Below are positions 11,641 to 23,334 of a stretch of 64,000 bases of DNA, in pieces. Below the pieces are notes generated by a model. The model was not told the origin of the DNA and ran no database searches. It saw nothing but the letters and a program-made list of their open reading frames with translations. A program made the translations under genes and the position numbers. The first letter of the stretch is position 1. Each line of letters opens with the position of its first letter. Source of the DNA: Prosopocoilus inquinatus (lineage: Eukaryota; Arthropoda; Insecta; Coleoptera; Lucanidae); assembly GCA_036172665.1 (NCBI GenBank), contig CM069875.1:10930001-10994000 (forward strand), written 5' to 3'.

Positions 11641-12432
11641 ATTGAACAATTATCAGATGGGACCATTTTCCTTCATCAAGAAGCATATACGAAGAAAATA
11701 CTGGAACGGTTTAATATGCTGAATGCGAATTATGTTGAAGTTCCAGCAATGCATCCAAAAGGAGAAGATTTGACAAATGCACCTACCGAGAGGCTGTTGG
11801 AAGCTTTATGTACTTATCAACTTGTACAAAACCTGACATAACATTTGCAGTGAATAGTGCCGGTCAATATTTGGAAAAACCTACAAAAATTCACTGGAAT
11901 GCTGTAAAACGAATTTTAAAATATTTAAAAGGAATATCACAATACGGATTATGTTTCAAACGTGAAGAAAATTTACAACTTACAGCATTTAGCCATGTAG
12001 ATTACGCTGGTGATGTCAGCACAAGAAGTTTTGTAGTGAAATTGGGATCATCAGTAGTTTCATGGAATTCTCAGAAACAAAAGGTAGTCGCATTATCCAC
12101 AACAGAGTCCGAATATCTTGCAGCAACACAAACTATAAAAGAAGTTAATACTTCTACTAAATACAAATGAAATAAGCACAACTTTGTTGATGGATAATCA
12201 AAGTGCAATTCGACTAATAAAAAATTCTGAATTTCATAAAAGAACGAAGCACATTGATGCAAGGTTTCATTTCATTCGTGAAAAATACGAATTGGGGGAC
12301 TTCAGCTTGGAATACATCTCTACGAAAAATCAGCAAGCAGATTTAATGACAAAACCATTACCAAAGTTTCTTTTTCAGCATCAACGTGAAATGTTGCAAG
12401 TAATAGACATTCAGAGAATAATCAAGAAGTAA
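11641..12432 (+). pseudogene. copia RNase H region, frameshifted
   Basis: After frame breaks near 11630 and 11790 the sequence reads KPDITFAVNSAGQYLEKP, IHWNAVKRILKYLKG, VSWNSQKQKVVALSTTESEY and then (frame break near 12165) LMDNQSAIRLIKN, KRTKHIDARFHFIREK and ADLMTKPLP. This is the standard C-terminal end of a copia polyprotein. The usual 'SDADWAGD' first Asp site appears as SHVDYAGD. Confidence 0.85.
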
Positions 12433-12487
12433 TTACTTGTTTATAATGTTAAAATTAATATTCTATTCAAAGTAAATTATTTAATCA

Positions 12488-12496
12488 AAGTGGGAG
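12488..12496 (+). promoter_or_regulatory. polypurine tract
   Basis: AAGTGGGAG immediately before the 3' LTR, the expected position of the second-strand primer. Confidence 0.7.
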
Positions 12497-12648
12497 TGTT
12501 GAAAATATTAATTAAATAAGTTGGCTGTACACTTGTTTAAAAAAATTATTATAATTGAAGTTTTGATGTTGTATGTAATTACATTTTTGGCGAAATATAT
12601 TTATTGTTCTTAAAAGGTTGAATGGTGTTATAATTACAAAACCCAACA
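12497..12648 (+). repeat. 3' LTR of the copia element
   Basis: 152 bp, the same ends as the 5' LTR, followed by the AAAAT target duplication. Confidence 0.95.
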
Positions 12649-12661
12649 AAAATATTTCGAC

Positions 12662-12830
12662 TAAAACTATCTTTCGCATCACAGGTGACTTTGTTCCGCC
12701 CAAACGTCGAGCTGTCATAGGTGTCTGGGCAACTCGCGTACAGGTAAATTCATTTGGATCTCGGCCTCCCTTTAACCAATCTTTAACATACAAAATCAAA
12801 TTATTGTCTGTATCCAAAATTGTCAAATAA
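12662..12830. other. possible coding fragment, strand unresolved
   Basis: Both strands are open. Plus strand: GDFVPPKRRAVIGVWATR, flanked by an acceptor-like 'gcatcacag' and a donor-like 'acaggtaaat'. Minus strand: LDTDNNLILYVKDWLKGGRD then VAQTPMTARRLGGTK. I do not recognise either peptide. The higher GC content than its surroundings suggests a coding relic, of host or transposon origin. Confidence 0.3.
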
Positions 12831-13189
12831 AATTTGATTCATTATTGTTACACTTAGTTCAAAACACAGACTAACTCTTTTTAGGCACCAATTATTTTTC
12901 ACTTCCGGAACCAAATTTCATCCCGCACTTACACAAGTTCAACGTCTGAATGACTTTTGAGAGTTTCTGATAACCGAACTTCAGGAATTACAGTTCACTA
13001 AATCGTTCACTGTCACACTGTTTGATTAACAGTCTCAGGTTTATTAAACATATTAAATATAACGTTGTTCTTTTCTTTAATTAAACTCAAATTTAATCTA
13101 GGTTTTTTCTATTGAACTAAATATCACAGAAATATGTTACAATTAGATAATTTTTAAAACTTTAACCGGACACTGTTAAATTAAAAGGA

Positions 13190-13250
13190 ACACTCTACGT
13201 TTCACTATCACTTGATAGCTTCGTCACTCCTGACGAAGCAGTGTCTTCAC
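13190..13250 (-). ncRNA. hammerhead-like motif, family C, degenerate
   Basis: Minus strand: GTGACGA in place of CTGACGA, a GCTATC/GATAGT hairpin with an AAGT loop, GAAA, CGTA, then GAGTGTTCC. The first core base is changed. The upstream strand contains CACTGCTTCGTCAGGAG. Confidence 0.4.
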
Positions 13251-13324
13251 ATGTGTCGTTTCTGAACTACATCCAATATTTTAAGAACTGTTTTCCCACA
13301 TAAGTAGTTGCAAGATAGATATCG

Positions 13325-14272
13325 GGTGGTATGATTAAAAAGAGTATTTGCTTTTACTTCAAGTAGGAGCCTTTGCTTCAAAGTATTTTGTGCAATATAA
13401 TCTTTTACATGAAGTAAATCCTTCAATGGGAATGTTTTTACTTAGGTTAGAAGTATAAACTACAGTAGATGCTAGAACGTGTTTAACCTCAATCGATTCA
13501 ATTGTTATTCTATTATTTTTACGTGATGTGGTACCAATAACCATGGAGCAATACCATGTACTTCATTCTCTAACAACTACGCGTCATTATTATTTCCAGG
13601 AAAAAAATGTGTGAACGGTTGAAATATTCTTCCCTGTGAATTTTAAATTTTGGATGTCTTTTCCTCAGAATGAGGTGAAACTTTTTTAATTATATTTGAA
13701 ACGGTTGTTTGATGTACACCCACATCTGGATATAGGATCACCTAGAGATCTTAAAAATGTCTCCATTTTCGTAACATTTGACAAAGCGGCTGCTCTTTTG
13801 AATATGATTTCCTAAGAACTTGTCTGCCATCCATTCAACATTTTCTGCATTGAAGCTAAGAGTATAATGTTATCTAAAATAATTGACTTGCCGAAATATT
13901 TTTTTATGCAGTACCTGTCAATATATTCAACGTTCACATATTTTCCTCCTTTTGCTGCCATAATTGACAAAATATATAATATCACCCATTTCGCACACTT
14001 TTTTCAATCGAACATTTGTGAAGTTGCTCTATGGGTAGCTTCTTGAAAACTACACCAAACACTCCCAGTTGGAAGAAATACTTAGACAGCACTAGCAATT
14101 ACTATAGCAATGACTTCTACATACCGAAGTAAATAAAGCAAAGTATGAAGTAATTGCTCCTAGTACTTACTTTAGTCTTACTTCAAGAATTATGTGAAGT
14201 AAAAGCTGTTTTTTTTTAGTATTTACTTGAAGTAAAAGCAAATACTCCTTTTAATCATACCATCCATATTTC
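13325..14272. mobile_element. PIF/Harbinger-type TIR element remnant
   Basis: Terminal inverted repeats of about 45 bp: 'gggtggtatgattaaaaaga' on the left, inverse of 'ttttaatcataccatcc' on the right, both continuing into 'tatttgcttttacttcaagta'. The family assignment rests on the transposase-like remnant inside. Confidence 0.6.
13660..13856 (-). pseudogene. Harbinger (HARBI1-like) transposase remnant, N-terminal part
   Basis: Minus strand reads NAENVEWMADKFLG, then after a gap KMETFLRSLGDP and, after a frame change, VGVHQTTVSNIIKKVSPHS. The pattern 'NxExVxWLAxxFLG / KMxxFLRYLxDPGF / VGIxxTTVSxxI' is the N-terminal and helix-turn-helix region of PIF/Harbinger transposases as I remember it. 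At least one frameshift is present, and the DDE nuclease part is missing. Confidence 0.55.
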
Positions 14273-14349
14273 TATACTAAAAGGTGTATAAGGTTCCGCA
14301 TCTAACTCAATTTCGCCCAAAAATATCACACTATTTATATTAGAGGTCC

Positions 14350-14530
14350 CTATTTCACGTATGTGTCAGTACACGTGTACACGTGTAATACACGGATTCA
14401 AATTTTAGTACTTGTAATATTAAATGCACGAGTACCGTGAATTTATATTACAGGTGTTTTTCATTTTACACGTTTATTTATATTACACGTGCATTTATAT
14501 TACACGTGTATTTATATTACACGTTAATAT
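14350..14530. repeat. ACACGTGTA-rich tandem repeat
   Basis: Several copies of a roughly 17-bp unit 'tttatattacacgtg' (about 14445-14525), preceded by 'acacgtgtacacgtgtaata'. Inverted versions occur at 14775-14810. These may be the subterminal repeats of a DNA transposon. Confidence 0.5.
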
Positions 14531-14810
14531 TATCTTGATCGGTATTGTCAAGCAGGCAATTAATTCACAAATAGAATGAAATATACAACTGGAAAAACTT
14601 CGTTTCCTGATTTTTTTCTGAATTCAGCTGAACATCAAAACTCAGCGAAAACTGTTGTCAATTATTGCTGTTGTTTTCGACTGTCATTGTATAAAAGATA
14701 CCTTTCCGCTATCGGTAAACAAAAACATATCAGTTGCTAGGTAACGTACGTTGATCGGGATTCGTAAAAATCCACGTGTAATTTAATTACACGTGTATTT
14801 AAATACACAA

Positions 14811-15778
14811 TGATCAATGATAACTTCGACACTATATTTCCGTTTTTAATTGACTTTTTCAATAACACCCGACGCGGATGTTTGCTGGTATTTTCGTGAC
14901 TTCTTTGATAATACCCAACGTTATGTGTGCTGGTATTTTGGTGACTTTTTTCGGGAATCGCTCCATCCCCTTCATATAGATCATACAAGAAAAACACCTC
15001 CCTCTCGTTTTCTGACTATCCTTAGAGCGCGTCATTCCCAATTTCTAGTAAACACTTTTTTGTTAAATGAGTTTTATTGCTTTTCACAAAAAAACTACTC
15101 CTTATTACTGTTGCTACCGACTTATGTAATGTTTTAAAATGTTCCTAAATTAATTCTCTTTACAGATATCAAACAATAATCTCTGTAAATATTTTGTTTT
15201 GTTATCACGAATGTGTTTCTTGTTGTCGTGATGCTTAAAGACTTCTTGGACGAAGATGACCATTTTGGCTTACGATGTGTTCACCTTTTGCTAGGCTTAA
15301 AGGATGCCTTCATATCAGCAAAATCCTGCAGTCCTTTGTTACATCGTGGAAGCTTCAAGACTTACTTTAGGTTGCGGTTCATGTGTTTTGTCGTAATCCA
15401 TATCATTTAATTCAAGGAACAAAATTTGTGTTTTAGTGTAAGCTTTATTTGAGGCAAAATACCAGGGAATTACAATTCTCCTTGATACACGAAAATTACA
15501 TTGACTTTAAACAAAGTTCTTATGGGAAATCACAATAATACATCCCAAAAATTATTTAACATAATCAAAATTAAACCTTCAACTAAAATAACATAGCAAT
15601 ATGTTGTTTCTGAAATAACCGTTCAATTGCAAACTTTGAATAAACAAGTTCATATAACATCAAAGCTACTATTTACTCGTTTTACATACTCAATTCACTA
15701 CAATACAAATACGGTCCAATATAGCAGAAAAGTCGTAAAGGTATTGAACAATCAGATACCAAGCCGAGGTTATGTTTC
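14811..15778. other. no gene supported
   Basis: Two short near-duplicates of 'tgctggtattttcgtgactt' (about 14882 and 14929) are visible. The open frames here are short and resemble no family I know. Confidence 0.3.
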
Positions 15779-15810
15779 TTTCTAAACCATACTCGAGTAT
15801 GGTTTAGAAA
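15779..15810. repeat. perfect palindrome
   Basis: TTTCTAAACCATACTC and its exact inverse are directly joined (XhoI-like CTCGAG centre). Confidence 0.7.
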
Positions 15811-17559
15811 GACGAAAGAAAAACAAAGATTTGGATATCAAATTTAGTAAACTAAAACCTCGCAGTAACTTTTCCTTCTGTCCAAACTTCACCTGGCAAA
15901 GATAACACTCTCTTTTTTAAATGGAACGTAATATTATTATATTGCGTTTCAATCTTAGTATGAAGTATGAATATATGCGTCCCTTTCTATCCTGGATGGT
16001 TTTTCAATAAAGCTATCTGTATCTCTCCGAATTCTCCATAAGGCCTGTACTGTAACGCGTGATCATTATCTTTTCTACCTATGGAAATAAAATCGTGTGT
16101 ATTTGATTAGTTCATTATTTCAAGTGCCGTTTGAATTATTTACCACTCTAGTGGTGCAATTGTAGTAAAATTCAAGCTCTGTAAGTAAAAATGATACACT
16201 CGTTTATTCAACTACGTTCGTTCTATTTATTCCTTTTGCGGTTTAGTCTCACTGTTACTTGTATCAAAAGTGAGACAAAAGTGGAAAAAGAACAAACAGA
16301 GTAAGGGGCGTTGAATAAACGTGTGTGACACTTCCATTTACAGAGCTTAAATATTTAACTAACATGACCACAATCGCACCATAAGTTTAATTCAATCAAA
16401 AAAATACGATTTTAATTCCATGGGTGACTTAATTACAAAAGATAATGATTACTTGTTGTATGCACAGGGTGAGTATCATAAGAGTACGAGCCTGACGAAC
16501 ATAAAATGCAACCCAACATACAGTTCAGATCTAGATTCAATTAAAATTGTATGTTGGGTTGCATTTTAAGTTCGTCATAATTTACAATGTTTACAATAAA
16601 TTTTGATTTATATTCCAATGCGTAATTTCAGTGACGTTAGAAATTTTCAATTTTAGGATCAGTTTTCAAAGGCCGCAACTGTACCTAGTTTCAAAAATGA
16701 AAAATATCGCGCTGTTTTTTTTAAAATAAGTAAAGGACAAATTTATATTCTCGAAATTATTAAAAAAGAATGTTAGAATATTAAAGTCAGGACAATTTTT
16801 TAACATTTTAAGTTTGTTGGACGATTCAGACTGCCGTCAGTTTTATTTCAAAGCATCCTGGGATTTCTAGGAACTGAGCAAATGTCACTATGGCAACACT
16901 GACCCAGTTTTATTGATTTCCGTTACGTATAGACGGCTACCTTCTGCTTGTCGGTAATTATAAAACAGATTGATTGCGACATCCTAGATCAGAGAGAAAA
17001 AGAACAATTTCCTCGTTTTCAACTTTTGCAGTTTTGAGTTTGTAAAAAATTAATTACATCGTTTTATGGAAAGAGGAAGTTCTACATTACAATTATTTTA
17101 ATACTTCCTAAAGAAAATTATAAAAATTCTGCACTTTCTTTTTTATTAATTATTACTCCTATTAAATATTTAAAGATTTTATTATACTCTTTTCTTAAGA
17201 GGCCGAAAATCATAAAGATAATTCACAAATATACGGGTTGTGTAATTTAACAGTGTTTCCTTCATTACACCAGTTGCCGTTCAATTTATCGGATGCGAGA
17301 CAATAAGCGCAAACTCTCTTATCTACAGCTCACTTTGAATAAACAGAAAGTCATCTAAGTGGCTCCATGAATACTAAAGATTCAAAAATTCTCACGCATA
17401 AAAATGTCATTCTTATAATAATCTTATATGACGGCTAGATTCCGTCTCTATAGTATCAATAAATTATAGAAAAACGAATTAACAAATTTATATTGTTACA
17501 ATACAGAAATACTTAATTTGACATCCTAGATGCGATACGATGATAAAATGGAAATGTGG
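15811..17559. repeat. dispersed repeat debris with one inverted repeat
   Basis: An inverted repeat lies at 16494-16577, with 29-bp arms containing 'aaaatgcaacccaacata'. The stretch at about 16885-16945 ('acccagttttattgatttcc') recurs near 24600, so it is a dispersed repeat. Nothing coding was seen. Confidence 0.4.
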
Positions 17560-17720
17560 CACTTGATTCTATATCTCAAGATGCAAAAATATACTCGGTG
17601 TTTCATTTACGAAAACTGAGTGTTGGGCAGTTAAGCATAACAAGGTTCGACACCATATTTTGATCAACTTGTGAATTTTTCAAAGATAACTAATATAATA
17701 ACTTAGTTAGGTAGTAGTAA
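17560..17720 (+). repeat. dispersed repeat, shared with 52160-52310
   Basis: Both places share 'atgcaaaaatatac' followed by 'gtgtttcatttacgaaaact' or a close variant, then 'aaggttcgacaccatatttt'. The second copy begins with 'acagggtgttcc', the end of a TATA-flanked element. Confidence 0.6.
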
Positions 17721-17801
17721 CCATATTATGATTTGAAAGTCTGAAATTATAATCTCGAGGGAGATTCCCGTCCAAGGTCGCTTAGGCGGGCATCACACTA
17801 A

Positions 17802-17929
17802 GGCCCAGTTTTACAATAACGGTTTAACTTTGAGCCAAAGCTTAAATCCTTCACAACAATTGATGAAATAATAATTGCTAAGTGTTTAAGTCTCAGCTCA
17901 AAGTTGAGCCGCAATTGTAAAACTGGACC
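17802..17929. mobile_element. hairpin MITE with TAA target duplication
   Basis: 128 bp. The ends 'ggcccagttttacaataacg' and the inverse of 'gcaattgtaaaactggacc' pair, followed inward by paired 'aactttgagc'. TAA flanks both sides (17799-17801, 17930-17932), as for PIF/Harbinger-derived MITEs. Confidence 0.65.
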
Positions 17930-17932
17930 TAA

Positions 17933-19149
17933 GCGACCCCGGACGTGAACGGTCCGACAACGATCGGCCACGGTTTAGTTATAGTTTTTTGAAATTTATT
18001 TCCTACTAGTTTTAGATTACATCTTTTTATGCGTATTTCAACAGGTACGCTGCCATTTTCAATCATCCACACACGCACACTCTTTGGTTGGTATGAACCA
18101 GAGGATATTCTCATTGAATCCCCGACAGAAATGATGATAGTAGCGTGCCGAAATACTTACGTACCTACGATTATAAACAAATTGTGATAAGAGAACATTT
18201 TTTCATTTGTGTAGTCAAATCCCCACAAAAAAAAGTCGAGAGACAAATCTGGTAACTATGGAGACCACTTCAAAGTATTACCACGTTCTATCCAGCGATT
18301 ATCCAACCGATTCGTTCTTATATAACATGTTATGTTCTTATATAACAGGAATTACCGAAAGAATCTTTCAGTTCCTGAATTTATTTGTTTATTTTTATTT
18401 AAATCACTAAAAGTACGATAAATTGTAGGGATAAATATCTTAAATGATTCTGAAACGAATGAAAATATTATACAGCACGTTTCTTAAGTTGATTATAGAG
18501 AAGTGATAATAACTCACAAGTTATCAATCTTAAGACCATAGAATATGGTATGTTTGGAAAGCTCGTAGAAAGGACTATTCAAATATACTATTATATACAG
18601 GCTGTTCCATTTGAAAAAATTACTAGTTTTACAATACGCAAACTAAATCGTAGTAGTGTTGATAGCCGCTAGGTTTTTAAAAATGACGAATACTGTCAAA
18701 GTAGAGAGATCTAGAAATGTTTTGGTCTAAGGTTGATTGTCTTATCATTAAAATTGACAATTTGGCAGACGATCAAATACGACTTTTTTGCATAAAATTC
18801 AAAATAACTCAGTAAATACTAAAAATAAGTAGGTATGACGTTATATCATTTTCGTCTCTTCAAGAACTAACCGAAACTGCAATAAAATATATAGTGTTCC
18901 ATTTAAAAAATAATAAGTTAGGTTTGTAACTTATTAAATGAACAACCTGTATATTTGAAAATAATTTTAAATTATGCGGAATGAAAACCTACACAACTTT
19001 TGTTAAGACATTTTCTTGATAAAATGAATATAAAGGCGCATTCTTGAACTTCTCCACAGGTTTGGGACATCCTGTACAATCGTTTTATGAAATTTTGGCC
19101 GTCCGACAAATTTGACATCTTACTGTGCGTAACACATACCCTATGTTAC
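17933..19149. other. no gene supported; repeat fragments
   Basis: Contains pieces of the 'tacaggctgttccatttgaa' type (18597) and 'tatatagtgttccatttaaa' (18885), ends of dispersed TIR elements. No coding exon recognised. Confidence 0.35.
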
Positions 19150-20321
19150 TGAAAAGCTCAATCAAAGACCTGTTAAATTCAATAATAAAATATAGGGTGT
19201 TTCATTTAAACTAACCGAGTAAAATAAATATCGGAGTTATGAATCAACCTGTGCAAAATTATAGGAATATGTTCGAGATGGAAATTACTTTCTAGAGAGG
19301 TTATGTAACATTACTGTAAAACTTAAATGCCGAATTTTAATAAACATCTAAACTGTAAAATATCAAATACGTAGTACAATTTGATAAAGCGAAAAGAGAA
19401 GTGATCATACGTAATAAGACGATAAGGGTGGAATATAATTTGAATAAATGGAAATTTGGATAAATGAAATTTGTAACATATACAAAAATGATTTTTTATT
19501 TTTTTTTACTTTCCGAAACAAATTTAATTAATTAACAAACGCCTGGGGTTGTCATAACTGGATGGGGTAATAGCTTCAAAAAGAAAACAGTGGTAGGTAT
19601 GTAGCGTATGTAAAAATGTATATTTAACTTAATCAATAAACCTACAACACTCGCTTAATATAGCAAAAATAATTGCAACATATGTAATATGTTAAATTTC
19701 ACTTCTCCTTAATTAAATAATTCATTCAAGTTTATGTTCGGAGAATTTTATGTGTTATATTTAATTGCAGAAAAAAATAAAAATGAAAATGAAATTAATT
19801 ATTAAAACGTTTGCTTCTGTCATCCTTCTGAATTATTACTAGCAAGGAATTTAACCGAGCGCTTGCAAATACATAAGCCGCTTTGCAGGGCCCCCGTAAC
19901 CATATGTGCAAAGCGTGCAGCGCACGCGGGCGCCATGTTCAAGGGGCGGCAATTAACATCTTGATCATTTGACATATTTTGTCATTTTTTTCGCCCAAGA
20001 AAAGAAAAATAATTCTTGTCTGGTATAAATTATTCGAAAAATTAACCACAAGTTTTGATGAAGCCGTCAACCTCACGGCAAAACGTCGACTAAAATAGAA
20101 CAGTTAACTGCGGCAATTAAAAGTAGAAAAGTCTAATTTATGTAATTTTCGTTTGCTAATTTTTTCATAAAAATTTAATAATTTTATTAGGTAAAAAAAT
20201 AAATTATGTAAGCTGTTACGGTTTGGTTAACAAAAAAACAAATTATATTTCACTTTTTAAGTTTTTATAAATTTATGTTCCTTTTGTTTTTGTGATTTTG
20301 TTTCTTTTTCTCTAATATTAG

Positions 20322-20351
20322 TAACTAGCGGGCTTCGCCCACTTGCATTCT
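20322..20351 (-). mobile_element. possible Helitron 3' end
   Basis: On the minus strand a GGGCGAAGCCC hairpin is followed directly by GCTAGT. Helitrons end in a short hairpin and CTRRT. The usual spacer between the two is missing, and no Rep/helicase gene or 5' end was found. Confidence 0.25.
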
Positions 20352-20373
20352 GGGGGGGGGGGGGGGGGGGGGG
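20352..20373 (+). repeat. run of 22 G
   Basis: An uninterrupted G homopolymer in otherwise AT-rich DNA. Its length may be affected by sequencing error. Confidence 0.85.
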
Positions 20374-20455
20374 AACTAAACAGAGTTCTTCTCGGTCAGA
20401 TGAGAGGAAAGCGCTTCCCTTCGTTTTTGGGGGCTTGCGGCAGCTAGGAACTTGA

Positions 20456-20595
20456 AAAAATGAAGGAAAATGTTTAAATAAAAGTGAAGGAGAATGCATA
20501 AAAAAGCGAAGGAGAATGTTTAAAAAAAGTGAAGGAGAATGTTTAGAAAATGTGAAGGAGAATGTTTAAAAAATGTGAAGGAAAATGTTTAAAAG
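20456..20595 (+). repeat. tandem repeat, about six 23-24-bp units
   Basis: Units of the form 'gtgaaggagaatgtttaaaa' with small changes between copies (gcgaagg, tgaaggaaaatg). Confidence 0.8.
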
Positions 20596-21054
20596 TTTTT
20601 CTGTTTTTTCCATTTCTTTTCTTTTAATTTTTAATAATTTTGATAATTTAATTGACCGTTTTTGTTTGCCCCAACTCAAATTTTTCAGAGGGCGCCAAAA
20701 TATGGATTGGCACGCGGGCGGCTTTTGGCCTCGCGGGGGCCCTGCCGCTTTGCTGTATAAGCAAATTTGCAATTCACAGTGACACAAACGTAGCATACCA
20801 ATACAAAAATTCGCATTTACAAGAATTTATTGACTCGACAATAATATTATGAAGAAAAAGAAAAAAAAACACACCCTCGTGGTCACCCCCCTGTCCCCAT
20901 ATTGCTAACCGCTTGCAAACTTCAGCACGATGAAGGCTCAACCTGCCCTCTATACATTCGGCTCTGAAGAATGTTGACCCCTTCGGATGACCGCTTCCAT
21001 CGTCCTAAAGGTCAAATGAAGGTGATTTAGTGCCGCCCCAGTATTACTACTAAT

Positions 21055-21260
21055 ACAAGGTGGGCCAATAGTGCGTATTCGTAACGCCTATATTAATACA
21101 GATTTTTAAAATCTGTTTTCCCTATTACTTACCTATGGCATAGATGAATGATTTAAAATTAGATACATTTATACAGAGTGTTCCAAAGTTATGTTTTTTA
21201 AATGGAACACACTGTATATTATGATTTATTTCGAATCGTCTTTAAGAGTAGATAAATTTA
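21055..21260 (+). repeat. solo end of a 'GGGTGGGCCAATAGTGCG' TIR element
   Basis: 'aaggtgggccaatagtgcgt' and the next 120 bp match both ends of the element at 28666-29532. An inner 'acagagtgttccaaag' and 'tggaacacactgtata' pair follows. Confidence 0.55.
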
Positions 21261-22073
21261 TTGTAAGGATATTATGTACTTAACCTAATAGTTTTTGAGA
21301 TATTGACATTTTAATGTAAAAAAATTCTATTATTTGATGTTTTATAGATTAGATATTTATTAAAATTCGGAATTTAAATTTTGGAGTAACATTACATAAC
21401 CTCTATGGAACAGAAAACACTTTCCATCTCGACCAGATTCCTATTATTTTACACAGCGTAATTCATAACTCCGATGTTTATTTTACTCGGTTAGTTTAAA
21501 TGGAACACCCTATATTTTATCACTGAATTTAATAGGTCTTTCTTAAACTTAACAATAATCAAACTGCGGTAACTATATTTTTTATTGGAATGCCATATAT
21601 CTTTTACGCATAGTAAATGCGCTATTTAATTCTCTTTCGTCTCTGTCGTTAATAGTATTTTCAGTATTTAAAATTTTCTTTACGGTTTTTAAAGATACAC
21701 AAAATGTGACATTTGCTAGCGCATATACTGATGGCAAAAGATATATGGAATTCCATTAAAAAAATTAGTTGCCGTATTTTTCCTCACAGTATACCTAACC
21801 AATAAATTATTTCAAGACCAAACTTTTGCAAAAGAAAAACAATCTGTAACTCATTTGCTCGGAATATTTTTGCATTCGTTTCAAGTATTGCAACAGCGAT
21901 ACTTTTTTAAGTTGAATATTGTAATTTGTTGTTTGGCAAATAAGACACAACTTCACAGATATGTCAAACATGCACCAAACAAAGCCAAACATAACTTGAT
22001 TGTGGTTTTGACAGAAAATAGCGCGAAATATTTCCAAAGCATTTAGTGAAGGTAACAAACTTTGATTTTTTTA

Positions 22074-22201
22074 TCAAAATTTTGGCAATATGCTATTAAT
22101 TTTAATATTTAAGTTATTCAAAATTAAACGCCAAATGTCAAAATTTTGGCAATATGCTATTAATTTTAATATTTAAGTTATTCAAAATTAAACGCCAAGT
22201 G
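22074..22201 (+). repeat. 64-bp tandem duplication
   Basis: Two adjacent copies (22074-22137, 22138-22201) starting 'tcaaaattttggcaatatgc', identical apart from about one base near the end. Confidence 0.9.
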
Positions 22202-22335
22202 TCTAGTTTCTCCAATTATCGTAAACGCCTAATATTGCGTCGAGGACTGGAGGACGCTGATGCGAATAATATAACATACATATATTCGTATGTCTTCGTG
22301 CATTAGCGAACGAACATCGATCCGATTTATATATA

Positions 22336-23334
22336 CCGGGTGGAAAGTTTCAACCCCGAACATAGCAAACTTGTATTGAAAACTATGATTCTGTGAATTG
22401 CTACTCGCCATTTGAAGATACAAAAGTGACAATGGTATTAAAGAAAAGAGAAAATTATGGACAATATTATGGTGTTAAAATTATTCCTAAATTCTAATAC
22501 TTTCGGAATATAAATAAAATTTTCAAATTTCAAACGAAAAATTTAGTCGCCTATGTCAGGTTTGAAACTTTCAGTTGTTTCAATTAATGGCAAATAATTT
22601 ATATGTCAGTCAAAAAGTATTATGAATTATTGTATGTACAGAGCAAATAATAGGTAGGTACTCTTGTCGTTTAAGTTACAACAATCCTTTCTTTATTAGA
22701 ATGATAATTGTATTCTACGTCATTGCATACAAAAATACTGTTGTTTCTGATACTATTAATAAACTTGAAATGAGGTCATGCCATCAGCACTGACACATGT
22801 CGATACTAAGTCAGTTTTAAATTCAATTGTACTAAGAATTAAATAAGTTTCACACTGTTCAAGAATAAGTAACACACAAATGTAGAGAAAATTCAAAAAA
22901 AAACATCAATTCCACAAATCCAGTTGCCGTCAACATTGTATTGGAATTAACAAGAATAGTAGGAAAGTGAAGCAATACAGGAGCAAAAAAATAAATCGTA
23001 ACAGTTTTTTTATCGTCAATATGCTACACAGATGAACGGAATTTTATTTTGAATAAGAAGCATATTGTACAAAATTCTGGTTATTGAATTACAAACTTCA
23101 AATCTGACATACTAAGGCGACTACATTTTTTAATTTGAAATTTCAAAAATTTAATTTCTATTTCAAAAGTATTAACACAATAGGAATAATTTTAACACGA
23201 TAACATTGGCCTTAATTTTATCTTTCATTTAATACCATTGCCATTTTTGTATCTTTAAATGGCGAACAGGAATCTACAGAAACGCAGTTCTCAATGGAAC
23301 TTTGCTATGTTCGGGTTTGAAACTTTCCACCCGG
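22336..23334. mobile_element. TIR element with TATA target duplication, about 1 kb
   Basis: Ends 'ccgggtggaaagtttcaacc' and the inverse of 'ttgaaactttccacccgg' pair over more than 30 bp. Subterminal blocks (gtatctttaaatggcgaaca and its inverse) also pair. TATA lies on both sides (22332-22335, 23335-23338). No transposase frame was found. Confidence 0.75.

Larger units (their letters stand above)
8223..12648 (+). mobile_element. Copia-type LTR retrotransposon, full length but decayed
   Basis: 152-bp LTRs (8223-8374 and 12497-12648) begin TGTTG and end CAACA, and differ at 3 of 152 sites. A 5-bp target duplication AAAAT flanks them (8218-8222 and 12649-12653). A primer-binding site follows the 5' LTR and a purine tract precedes the 3' LTR. 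The internal order gag, protease, integrase, reverse transcriptase, RNase H is that of the copia (Ty1) superfamily. The coding region has at least six frame breaks and active-site losses, so the copy is not autonomous. Confidence 0.95.
19150..21560. mobile_element. composite element bounded by long inverted repeats
   Basis: About 19155-19380 and 21335-21545 are inverted copies sharing 'accgagtaaaataaatatcg'-type sequence and 'gaggttatgtaacattact'. Between them lie the Helitron-like end, a G run, tandem repeats and a GGGTGGGCC-type terminus, so several later insertions are nested inside. Confidence 0.5.

Noticed and set aside
20257..20499. Proline-rich minus-strand frame
   Set aside because: The proline stretch comes only from the 22-G homopolymer run.
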